64,000 bases of DNA from positions 51,347-115,346 of the forward strand of contig NZ_SBHN01000018.1 of NCBI RefSeq assembly GCF_006980715.1. Reading direction: 5' to 3'. The notes beneath the pieces were generated by a model. The model searched no databases and was not told the DNA's origin. It saw only the letters and a list, made by a program, of their open reading frames with translations. Numbering within the stretch: the stretch's first letter is position 1; every line of letters begins with the position of its first letter. Made by a program: the position numbers and the translations under genes. The stretch comes from Telmatospirillum sp. J64-1. Lineage in GTDB: Bacteria; Pseudomonadota; Alphaproteobacteria; Rhodospirillales; Magnetospirillaceae. Of this stretch, positions 19,751 through 27,653 are shown one piece after another.

Positions 19751-20380
19751 ATGTTCACGCGCGACCACGGCGCCGCCAGCGGCGCCCACAACTCGCAACG
19801 GGGCTTCACGCTGATCGAATTGTCGATCGTCCTGGTCATCATCGGCCTGATCATCGGCGGCGTGCTGAAAGGCAAGGACCTGATCGACTCGGCCAAAGTG
19901 ACCAAGGCGATGCAGGAAATCGAAGCTTACAGCACCGCCTTCTCTGCTTATCGCGAACGCTATAATGTGGATGCGCGGAGGGATTTTTCCATTAATCGAT
20001 TTGGAATAGAGAATAATGCTGAGGCTTCGGTATGGGAACGTCTCCGTACCGCAGGCCTCATTCCTCTCGCTGCCGGGGCTTCCACTATCACCAACGCCGC
20101 ACCGCAGCACACCTTCAACGGCAACATCTCTGTCCTTGACGCCAGCACTGCGATGACCGCTGACTCGGCAGCTCTTGGCACGACGAACGAAACCGCCCTT
20201 TGTTTCGTCGACCTGCCGGCCAGCGCAGCGGCCGCCATTGATGCAAAATTCGATGATGGCGTCGCCAATTCTGGCAACATCCGGGCTGCGACCCAGTCCA
20301 CCAGGGGTACTGCGGTAACTGCCAGCGCCTCCTCTAATTTCGGACAGGACCTCACCACACTCTGCGTATTGATCCAGTAA
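19751..20380 (+). CDS. Type IV prepilin, probable major pilin of the MSHA-like pilus
   Basis: 209 residues. A 17-residue basic leader ends in the prepilin peptidase site QRG/FTLIELS, with glutamate at mature position 5 and a long hydrophobic helix (IVLVIIGLIIGGVL). The globular part has two cysteines near the C-terminus (LCFVDL and LCVLIQ) that could form the D-region disulfide. GGAGA precedes the ATG. It is the first of three prepilins in a row and the one most like a structural subunit. Confidence 0.85.
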   Translation: MFTRDHGAASGAHNSQRGFTLIELSIVLVIIGLIIGGVLKGKDLIDSAKVTKAMQEIEAYSTAFSAYRERYNVDARRDFSINRFGIENNAEASVWERLRTAGLIPLAAGASTITNAAPQHTFNGNISVLDASTAMTADSAALGTTNETALCFVDLPASAAAAIDAKFDDGVANSGNIRAATQSTRGTAVTASASSNFGQDLTTLCVLIQ

Positions 20381-20408
20381 TTTCCGGTATGTGTTAGGAC
20401 GGAAAACC

Positions 20409-21239
20409 ATGAGAGATTGCCTAGTGAAACGAGATACTCATCGCACTAGGCAATCCGGCTTTACCTTGATCGAGCTTTCCATCGTGCTGGTGATCCTGGG
20501 GATCATCATCACCATGGGCGTTGAATTCGCGCATTCGGCCCGAGACCACCGGCGCTTCAAGACGACCGAAACGAAGCTTTCCACCATCGAAGAAGCGCTG
20601 GTCCTTTACGCCGCCCGCCACCGCCGTTTGCCCTGTCCTGCGGATGCAACGAGCGGAACTGGCAGCGCTCATTCAATGCTTTCAGGGAATGATGTCACTG
20701 GCTGCGCCAACGATCAGCGTCGTGGCATTGTGCCTTGGATCGACCTGGGCCTGCCAAAGGATGCAGCCATCGACGGCTGGGGCAATTTCATCACCTACAG
20801 AGTTCACGCAGATGCCGCTATGGACGGCACTGGCTCTTGCACGAATATCTCGCTTGATACACGAGGAGTGGATTTACAGAACTGTCAACCCGGTTCCTCA
20901 GAACTCGAAGCTCGCTTGGAAATCGGCCTCCTCATCCTGGACGGCGTTGGCGGCAATCCTGTCATGGACCCTGATGAGCTGACCGGCGCAGCCTACGTGC
21001 TGATCAGCCATGGCAGCAACGGCTTTGGGGCTTATTCCGCTACCGGCAGCTATAGGGCTTTTGCCGCCAACCCCAATGCGGCTGAGCAACGGAACGCGAA
21101 TAACAATCCTCTCGGCGGAAATGGTAACAGCGACGCCTACATCGATGGCCGGTTAGGAACATTCGACGATTTGGTCCGCCACGCCTCCATCATGCAGGTC
21201 GCGTGGCGAGCAAATCTCAGGCCTAGAGCAACCCCCTAG
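20409..21239 (+). CDS. Minor prepilin / pseudopilin
   Basis: 276 residues. The leader is cut at QSG/FTLIELS (Gly17), with Glu5 present. The head contains LPCPAD, then a VPWIDLGL block and WGNFITYRV. The same series occurs in the N-terminal head of the next, giant pseudopilin, so the two are paralogous there. The pattern suggests a minor subunit at or near the pilus tip. Start ATG at 20409, with AGGA eight bases upstream. Confidence 0.85.
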   Translation: MRDCLVKRDTHRTRQSGFTLIELSIVLVILGIIITMGVEFAHSARDHRRFKTTETKLSTIEEALVLYAARHRRLPCPADATSGTGSAHSMLSGNDVTGCANDQRRGIVPWIDLGLPKDAAIDGWGNFITYRVHADAAMDGTGSCTNISLDTRGVDLQNCQPGSSELEARLEIGLLILDGVGGNPVMDPDELTGAAYVLISHGSNGFGAYSATGSYRAFAANPNAAEQRNANNNPLGGNGNSDAYIDGRLGTFDDLVRHASIMQVAWRANLRPRATP

Positions 21240-21270
21240 ACCAGGAACGGCAGTAAAAAACGAGGCGGGC

Positions 21271-23796
21271 ATGATCAGGAAAACCGGGAAAGGCAGGAGC
21301 GAGCAAGGTTTTTCCCTGGTCGCCCTTGTCGTCGTCCTGATCGGCATCGGCGCCATTGCCGTGGCTTCCGGCCTGCATCGCCGCATGGTGGGGCAGCAGG
21401 AAAGCCACACAGCCACCATGACCCAGCTTCAAACCATCGCTGAAGCCCTGACCGCCTATGCAGCGGCCAATCAGAGTCTTCCCTGCCCAGCCGACGCCAG
21501 AAGGGAAGGCACTACGGATGAAGGAGTGGCGGCCGCAGCTTGCAATGCTGGAACCAATGGTGTCGTCCCTTGGCGCACGCTTGGCCTGTCGAAGAATGTC
21601 GCCACCGACCGCTGGGGATGGCTGATCGCCTATCGGGTCGATCCTGCTTTGATTTCCAACCTCAATCAGACAAACACCGCCCTAGCCCTTTGCCGCAGCC
21701 TGCCTTGCACGCCTCCGGCCAACGGCACGGAAGCCTTCGTTCTGGTCAGTACCGGACCGAGTGGCCAGGGCGGCTTCCGCAATGGCAGCACCACTCCCAA
21801 TCCCGCTCCGGTCAATCTCAACGAACTGGCCAATCTTGCGGTTCCCGGCAATGATAGCAGTAATCCGTCCCTATACTTCGATCTTCCCGCAAATCTTGTT
21901 TCGCAGGATGGCACTCCCCTGGCGCCGTCCGATCCCGATCATTTCGACGACATCGTCTTCGCCATGAGTCTTGCGCAGTTGAAGCAGGTGACGGGGGACG
22001 GGGATGACACACCTCCCCCCCTCCTCGCCGGCCCCTCTCCAGGGCCGGGCACGGGCGGTATCCGCTTGGCGGATCTGGCGGCGATCGAACAATATTGGGG
22101 CAGCCGTCTGCTCGCCACCACCACCGAGAATCCCAACAACCGGACCGCCAGCGTCAAGCTGACGGATGGCACTGCCGGCAAGCAGATGGAATTCCGCCCA
22201 GGCACGGAATGGGCCAATGAATGGTACGGCAACTGGCATGTCGCCTCTTGTACCTGGTCGCTCTACGATTTCCGTCTCAAGAATTCCGTCATCCGCAGCG
22301 TCTTCGAGGTCTCCTTCAAGAACGATCCCACGAATAGGCGCGGGCAAGGCCTCGTGCATGCTTTCCTGCCCTTCGAGATCAATCCCTACAACAACCGCTG
22401 CGGCGCGCCCGGCCCCTTCCTCGGCTTTTCCAGCCCCAAGACCGGCGGCCATAGCCGCTTGATCCAGAACAACGATTTCCTGGAACCGCTGAGCGATTAC
22501 CGCCAGGCCATGGCCTTCGGCATCGAGTTGGATACCGAACATAATGCCGGCTTCATCGCGCCGGGGCGTTTCAAGGACCCGGAAAGCGATGTGCTGGGCC
22601 GCAACCACATGGCGGTGGTCCTGGACAACGTCTTCCACGACGACAGCCTGCCCAAGAGCGGGTCGGCGACCACGGAATATCCCAATCCGGGGTGCCGTAA
22701 TGACGAACCGTCTTGCGCCTTTCGCGATGGAAGCGACAGCAACTGGCTGGAGGCCGGTGCGAACAATTTCCACAAGGTCCGGGTGGAACTGGAAATCGGC
22801 GCCGGGTCCTGCACCGCCAGTCAGGTCGAAGTGCGCAGTTGGATATGGCCGCACGGCACGGCTTGTCAGGCTGCGGACAAGTGCCAGTCGCTGGACCAGA
22901 ACTACACCACCAGCGACCCCAATGCCCTGTTCGTGAGCGCCTGCCTGGACGAGGCTCCGCGCACCGCCGCCCTTGGCCTGGACGCGGTGCACAAGGCCTG
23001 GGACAAGGTGAAGATCGGCTTTACCAGCAGCATCCATTGGTATGCCGATCAACGCAGCGACCCCATCGTGCGGAATTATCAGTCGGGCAGCTACCGAAAA
23101 TGGACACCTCGACCTGATGCCGGCGACAAAGAGATCTCGGCCTGGGTGGACGCCCCCACGGTGACGGGAAAACTCAACTGGGGTCGCATCAACAGGATGC
23201 GCAGCCCGGGCAGCGGCAGCAGCGCCGAGGGACAGGGATGGAGCGGCACGAGTTGGCTTGCCCTGCCCGAACTGGATGCCGAGCTTTCCGCCCATAACGG
23301 CGAAATCACCATGATGGTCTCGAATTTCGCCAACAACCCGCAATGGCAGACCTGGGGCTTCGGCGTTCTTGGCATCGGTCATGTCGACAACACCTATGTC
23401 CCGAAGCTTTCCACCATGCAGCGGGACACCATGCCGCCCGATGAACGTGAAAGGCTGGATTTCACTTTCGGCAAGCGTTACCACCGCGCCCTGGTGCTGC
23501 TGACCGACTTCTCCTCGGCCGAACGGGCACGGCTTCAGCTTTGGCAGGTAGGCTCACCCTCGCGGAAGATCATGACCGATCAGATCGTCACCGCCTGTTC
23601 CGGCCAACCGTCAACGCTGATCGACATCCGCTCGGACACGCCCTTCGACACCGTCTCCGTCATCCCCGAGCCGAAAGCCAACAACGGCTATAGCGACTTC
23701 TATGTCCGGGGCGTGCGCCTATGCGGCAAGGACGCACCGAACTGCCGCACGGAACGCTATTCCCCGCAGGTCTGCACCGTTACGTTGGGGCCATGA
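21271..23796 (+). CDS. Giant pseudopilin with lectin-like head, candidate pilus-tip adhesin
   Basis: 841 residues. The prepilin site EQG/FSLVALVVVL (Gly13) lacks the usual glutamate: mature position 5 is Ala, as in GspK-type tip pseudopilins. Residues about 65-230 repeat the LPCPAD...VPW..LGL...WGWLIAYRV head of the preceding minor pilin. Residues about 265-480 look like an L-type (concanavalin-like) lectin domain: FEVSFKND, then MAFGIELDTEHN and a later DVLGRNHMAVVLDN. A further beta-rich, cysteine-containing region follows. In MSHA systems a large protein (MshQ) holds a comparable place. Role as tip adhesin is inference. Confidence 0.75.
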   Translation: MIRKTGKGRSEQGFSLVALVVVLIGIGAIAVASGLHRRMVGQQESHTATMTQLQTIAEALTAYAAANQSLPCPADARREGTTDEGVAAAACNAGTNGVVPWRTLGLSKNVATDRWGWLIAYRVDPALISNLNQTNTALALCRSLPCTPPANGTEAFVLVSTGPSGQGGFRNGSTTPNPAPVNLNELANLAVPGNDSSNPSLYFDLPANLVSQDGTPLAPSDPDHFDDIVFAMSLAQLKQVTGDGDDTPPPLLAGPSPGPGTGGIRLADLAAIEQYWGSRLLATTTENPNNRTASVKLTDGTAGKQMEFRPGTEWANEWYGNWHVASCTWSLYDFRLKNSVIRSVFEVSFKNDPTNRRGQGLVHAFLPFEINPYNNRCGAPGPFLGFSSPKTGGHSRLIQNNDFLEPLSDYRQAMAFGIELDTEHNAGFIAPGRFKDPESDVLGRNHMAVVLDNVFHDDSLPKSGSATTEYPNPGCRNDEPSCAFRDGSDSNWLEAGANNFHKVRVELEIGAGSCTASQVEVRSWIWPHGTACQAADKCQSLDQNYTTSDPNALFVSACLDEAPRTAALGLDAVHKAWDKVKIGFTSSIHWYADQRSDPIVRNYQSGSYRKWTPRPDAGDKEISAWVDAPTVTGKLNWGRINRMRSPGSGSSAEGQGWSGTSWLALPELDAELSAHNGEITMMVSNFANNPQWQTWGFGVLGIGHVDNTYVPKLSTMQRDTMPPDERERLDFTFGKRYHRALVLLTDFSSAERARLQLWQVGSPSRKIMTDQIVTACSGQPSTLIDIRSDTPFDTVSVIPEPKANNGYSDFYVRGVRLCGKDAPNCRTERYSPQVCTVTLGP

Positions 23797-23815
23797 TGCC
23801 GGAACGTTTCCGGCA
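23797..23815. terminator. Bidirectional hairpin between convergent pilus operons
   Basis: TGCCGGAA (23797-23804), a 3-base loop and TTCCGGCA (23808-23815) form a perfect stem in the 27-base gap between the pseudopilin and mshK-like stop codons. Confidence 0.55.
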
Positions 23816-23823
23816 GGCCTGTG

Positions 23824-24222
23824 TCAGCGCCTGCCGTTGACCACTTGCCCGGTTCCGGGCAGGAAGGTCTGGCCGGGATACAGCAGGATTTCCTGCTCGC
23901 CCTTGCCCCGGCGGATCGCCAGAGAAACACGGTCATGCCCGACCTCGAGGATCCGCACATTGGGCAGGCCGGGCTGGCCGGGGCTGACGGCGATATTGTT
24001 CAGCCACACCACCCAATCCCCCGCATCCCGGTACAGGACCGAGCCGAGATGCAGGTTCTCCTGCAAGCCGCCGTCAATGCCCTGGCGGGCTTGGTCGAGG
24101 ATGTCGCGTTCTTCCTGGGTGAACATCAGGCTGGGCGGAACCCCGCCCGAAGCCGGCTGCTGGGCGGCGGCAGGCGGAATGGCGGCGATCAGGGCCGCCA
24201 GGAGCGAAAGAGGGCGGATCAT
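23824..24222 (-). CDS. MshK-like pilus biogenesis protein, secreted
   Basis: 132 residues from the ATG at 24222, which follows GGAAG at good spacing. A signal peptide (MIRPLSLLAALIAAIPPAAA) leads to a periplasmic domain with SVLYRDAGDWVVWLNN and LLYPGQTFLPGTGQVV. This resembles MshK/PilP-like or GspC-type small beta domains in position and pattern. It is the last gene of the minus-strand assembly operon and overlaps the mshJ-like gene by four bases. Assignment rests partly on gene order. Confidence 0.65.
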   Translation of the reverse strand: MIRPLSLLAALIAAIPPAAAQQPASGGVPPSLMFTQEERDILDQARQGIDGGLQENLHLGSVLYRDAGDWVVWLNNIAVSPGQPGLPNVRILEVGHDRVSLAIRRGKGEQEILLYPGQTFLPGTGQVVNGRR

Positions 24223-24869
24223 CGGCGGCTTCCTTGCATGGGAGTCTCCTCCTGGGAAGCGGCGCGCCAGACGAATTCCAGCCGGGCGCCGACCAGAGAC
24301 GGCATCTCCCCCCGCCTGATGGCCCAATAGGCCTCGCGGTCCAGCGGACGGCTACGCGCGATCTCCATCTGGCGCAACGCCACATAGCCGGGCAGGACCT
24401 GCCGCATGGCGGCCGCGAAGGCATAGATGTCGCCATCCAGCAAGGCCCCGGCATCCACCGTCAGGGGAGTCGTCACCAAAGACAGGCCGCGCAAGTCGCT
24501 CCCCGGAGCCGCGGCGATATTTTCCGGCTCGATGCTCAGGCTCTGCTCGGTCAGGCCATGCGCCCGCCCCAGCACCTCAATCCTGCGCCGCGCATCGAGC
24601 CGGTCGCGATCCGCATAGGGCTTCTGCGCCATCACCTCGTCATGACGGGCAAGATTTTCCCGCACATAATCGATATCGGCACGGGCGGCGCGGATGTCGT
24701 TCTGGATGCGGGCGGTATCCTGCCGCGTCTGGCGCAATTGCTGCTCGGCCTCCTCCAGGGCGCCTTCCAGCATCCAAGCACCGCCTGCCACGGCCAGCGC
24801 CGCCAGGGCGACGAAGGCGGAACGCTGCAAGACCTTGGGCAAGGCGCGGAAGCGCGTCAGGTGATTCAT
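24219..24869 (-). CDS. MshJ/PilO-like inner-membrane pilus alignment protein
   Basis: 216 residues: a short cytoplasmic start, one membrane helix (AFVALAALAVAGGAWML), a coiled coil (EGALEEAEQQLRQTRQDTAR) and a small ferredoxin-like domain. This is the PilO/GspM architecture. It would partner the mshI-like protein in the inner-membrane platform. Both ends overlap neighbours by four bases. Confidence 0.75.
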   Translation of the reverse strand: MNHLTRFRALPKVLQRSAFVALAALAVAGGAWMLEGALEEAEQQLRQTRQDTARIQNDIRAARADIDYVRENLARHDEVMAQKPYADRDRLDARRRIEVLGRAHGLTEQSLSIEPENIAAAPGSDLRGLSLVTTPLTVDAGALLDGDIYAFAAAMRQVLPGYVALRQMEIARSRPLDREAYWAIRRGEMPSLVGARLEFVWRAASQEETPMQGSRR

Positions 24870-26440
24870 TGCAGCACCTTGGAAATCTCGAATTCGACCT
24901 GATAGAGCGGAATGCTCCCGTCCGGCAGAAGATCGGGCGCCGATCCCCCGACCAGCGTCTGGGTCGGCAGCACATCGACCGGCGGGGCCACCATCTCCAC
25001 TTGGCTATCAGCGAAGACGCGCCGCAGGTCGTCGAGAAGCGCATAGGACAATTCCATCGCCTCTTCCGGCGTGGTCACCGTGCCGGGCAGATGATAGGAC
25101 ATCCGGGCAGTTTGACGCGGTTCGGCAGCCTGAGTGCCGCGCTGGCTGCGGGCATCGGCGCCAGGAGAGGCTTCGGGAGGCGCCTCCATCACCGCCCGGA
25201 CCAGCAGCGCCCGTTCCCCCACCGCCTCGGCCAGCCCCTGGACCAGCGGCAGCAGGGAAAAGTCATTGCGCTTCAACTCCTCCCCCAATGCCAGGACGCG
25301 GCGGACCTCTTCGGCGGTATGGGGCAAGGCGGCGCGTTCGGCCTGGACGATGCCCAGGGTGGTTTGGGCCGAGGCCAGGGCGGCTTGCTGGGCTGCGATG
25401 TCCTGGTGGGTCTGGTACAGCGTCCAGCCGGTATCCCCCGCCCACCATAGCGAGCCGGCCAGCGCCACCCCCGCCAGCCAGGGCGACACCGTTTCGGCCT
25501 GGCGCTGCCAGTCGGGCTGGGGATTGACCGTGGCGGCTAGGCTGAGGCGCGGTTTCTTGCGGGTGGCGAACCACAGCGCATGGAGCACATCGCTATAGGG
25601 CGTATCCTCGCGCCCCACCGCCCCCAGCCCCAGCGCCCCCGCCAGTTCCGAGGGCGTGGTGATCAGCACCGAGGTCGCATCCAGGCTGCGCGCTTTCAGT
25701 TCACGGGCCAGATTGGGGCCGACCACCAGCACGAAATCCAGGATGTCCCCAGGCTGATAGCCCAGGCGCTTGACATAGGACAGGGTCTGGCGGAAATCGC
25801 GCTCGATGGCGGCGGCGGCTTCGGCCGGGGACAGGTCCTCGGCAGGAGCCGGAGTCAGGCGGGTCAGGACCATGCGGCCCTGTTTCGAAACGATCTGGCG
25901 CAGGCCGCCGGTGACGTTCATGGTCGTCATGACCCGCCAGCGCACGCCCTGGGCGGGCTGGGCCGCCTGCATGTCCGAAACCGTCAGCAGCAGGCCCAGG
26001 CTTTCCAGCGGCAGCAGATGGCTGGCCTTCAGGCGCGGCCCCAGCAGGGCGATCCAGGCGGACAGCCTGTCCGTGCGCGGCACGCCGCAGAACAGGAAGA
26101 ATTTGCGCTTGGTCTTGGGGTCCTGCCCCTGCGGATAGGCCCCGGCCAGCATGTCGCCGGGCAGGGTCGCCATCATCTGGCGGCGCACCAGCTTGGGCTG
26201 GTCGAGCATGTTGGCCGCCAGGACCGGCTCTTCCTTGTAGAGCTGCTCGAAACTGTCGACCAGCAGCCAGATTCCGGCGCGCCTGTCGGTGGCCAGGGCC
26301 TCGGCCAAGAGCGGCGCGCCCTCGGCGGGATCGGCGGGCATGATCCAGGCATTCCTGACCCGACCCCGGACCAGATGGGTCAGGACGGCGTTTTCCTCGC
26401 CGACGGTCAGGATGAATTTGCGGGATTGGCCGAGCATCAT
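24866..26440 (-). CDS. MshI/GspL-like protein (PilM-like plus PilN-like)
   Basis: 524 residues. Residues 1-310 form an actin-like (PilM/GspL cytoplasmic) module, including AWIALLGPRLKASHLLPLES. One membrane helix lies near 325-345 (WLAGVALAGSLWWAG), followed by a coiled coil and a periplasmic PilN-like domain. One chain thus covers both PilM and PilN roles, as in GspL. It links the ATPase to the periplasmic alignment complex. The mshG-like gene ends one base upstream of its start. Confidence 0.75.
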   Translation of the reverse strand: MMLGQSRKFILTVGEENAVLTHLVRGRVRNAWIMPADPAEGAPLLAEALATDRRAGIWLLVDSFEQLYKEEPVLAANMLDQPKLVRRQMMATLPGDMLAGAYPQGQDPKTKRKFFLFCGVPRTDRLSAWIALLGPRLKASHLLPLESLGLLLTVSDMQAAQPAQGVRWRVMTTMNVTGGLRQIVSKQGRMVLTRLTPAPAEDLSPAEAAAAIERDFRQTLSYVKRLGYQPGDILDFVLVVGPNLARELKARSLDATSVLITTPSELAGALGLGAVGREDTPYSDVLHALWFATRKKPRLSLAATVNPQPDWQRQAETVSPWLAGVALAGSLWWAGDTGWTLYQTHQDIAAQQAALASAQTTLGIVQAERAALPHTAEEVRRVLALGEELKRNDFSLLPLVQGLAEAVGERALLVRAVMEAPPEASPGADARSQRGTQAAEPRQTARMSYHLPGTVTTPEEAMELSYALLDDLRRVFADSQVEMVAPPVDVLPTQTLVGGSAPDLLPDGSIPLYQVEFEISKVLQ

Positions 26441-26441
26441 C

Positions 26442-27650
26442 CTAGAACCCGATATTTTCGAAGCTGTCGTAGATCGGCCCCATCACCCCGGCCACGATCC
26501 AGGCCATCATCAGACCCGCCACCACCGTCAGGGCCGGTTCGGCCATGGCGATCAGCTTGTCCACGGCCTCGTCCACGTCGCGGTCGTAGAAATCGGTGAC
26601 ATTGACCAGCGTGCCGCCCAGATTGCCGCTTTCCTCGCCGATGCGGACCATGCGCAGCACCAGGCTGGGGAACTGGCCGGAATTCTTCATGGCCTGGGAC
26701 AGCGGCTCGCCGGTCTGGACCTGGGCGCGCACCAGGGCCAGGGCCTCGACCAGGGCGCGGTTGACCACGACGCGCTGGGCGGTTTCCAGGCATTGCAGGA
26801 TGGGCACGCCGCTCTGGAACATGGTGGCGAAGAAATGGGCGAAGCGCGACAGCATGATCTTGCGCAGGGTCGGCCCGAAGACCGGCAGGTTCAGCAGCAG
26901 CACGTCGGTCTGATAGGCGAACCGTTCCGAGGTCCTGCGTCCCACCGAGATGCCGAAGGCGATGGCGAAGGGGGCGACCGCCATGGCCCACCACCAGTTC
27001 TGCACGAAATCCGAGGTCGCCACCAGCGAACGGGTGAGGGCCGGCAGCTCGCCGCCCTGGGCGGCCAGGAAACCCACCACCTCGGGCACCACCACGCCCA
27101 TCATGAAGAAGAACAGCCCCACCATCATCAGCAGGATGAAGCTGGGATAGCGCGTCGCCTTCTTGACCTTGGCGGTGACCTGCTCGGTCCATTTCAGGTG
27201 CTTGACCAATTGGGTGAAGCTGTCGGTCAGGTTGCCGCTGTCCTCGCCCGCCGCCAGCAGCGAGGTGAAGACCGCGCCGAAGACCTTGGGATGCCTGCCG
27301 AAGGCCACGGACAGGGATTCGCCTTCGCTGACATCCTTGTAGATCTCGGCCAGGATATTCTTCAGGCGCGGCTGTTCGGTGCTGTCGCGCAGGTCGGCCA
27401 GAGCCTCGATCAGCGGCACTCCGGCGCCGAGAAGCTGTTCCAGATGCAGGCAAAGCTGTATCAGGTCGCGGGTCCTGACCTTGGGCGCCAGCAGCTTGGC
27501 CAGCGGGTTCTCGCGCACCGGCCCGCAATCGACCATCTGAAGGCCGATCTGCTGCAATTGCTGGAACAGATCCACCTCGTTGGCGGCGCTGATTTCGCCG
27601 CGCACCGATTTCCCCTGGTCGTTGAGGGCGCGATAGGCGTATTGCGGCAT
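26442..27650 (-). CDS. MshG/GspF-type inner-membrane platform protein
   Basis: 402 residues with the duplicated GspF domain: LEQLLGAGVPLIEALADLRD in the first half and MFQSGVPILQCLETAQRV in the second. Three membrane helices lie at about 165-190, 215-235 and 370-395. It is the rotor-like core that couples ATP hydrolysis by MshE to pilin extraction. It lies three bases after the mshE-like stop. Confidence 0.92.
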   Translation of the reverse strand: MPQYAYRALNDQGKSVRGEISAANEVDLFQQLQQIGLQMVDCGPVRENPLAKLLAPKVRTRDLIQLCLHLEQLLGAGVPLIEALADLRDSTEQPRLKNILAEIYKDVSEGESLSVAFGRHPKVFGAVFTSLLAAGEDSGNLTDSFTQLVKHLKWTEQVTAKVKKATRYPSFILLMMVGLFFFMMGVVVPEVVGFLAAQGGELPALTRSLVATSDFVQNWWWAMAVAPFAIAFGISVGRRTSERFAYQTDVLLLNLPVFGPTLRKIMLSRFAHFFATMFQSGVPILQCLETAQRVVVNRALVEALALVRAQVQTGEPLSQAMKNSGQFPSLVLRMVRIGEESGNLGGTLVNVTDFYDRDVDEAVDKLIAMAEPALTVVAGLMMAWIVAGVMGPIYDSFENIGF

Positions 27651-27653
27651 GGC

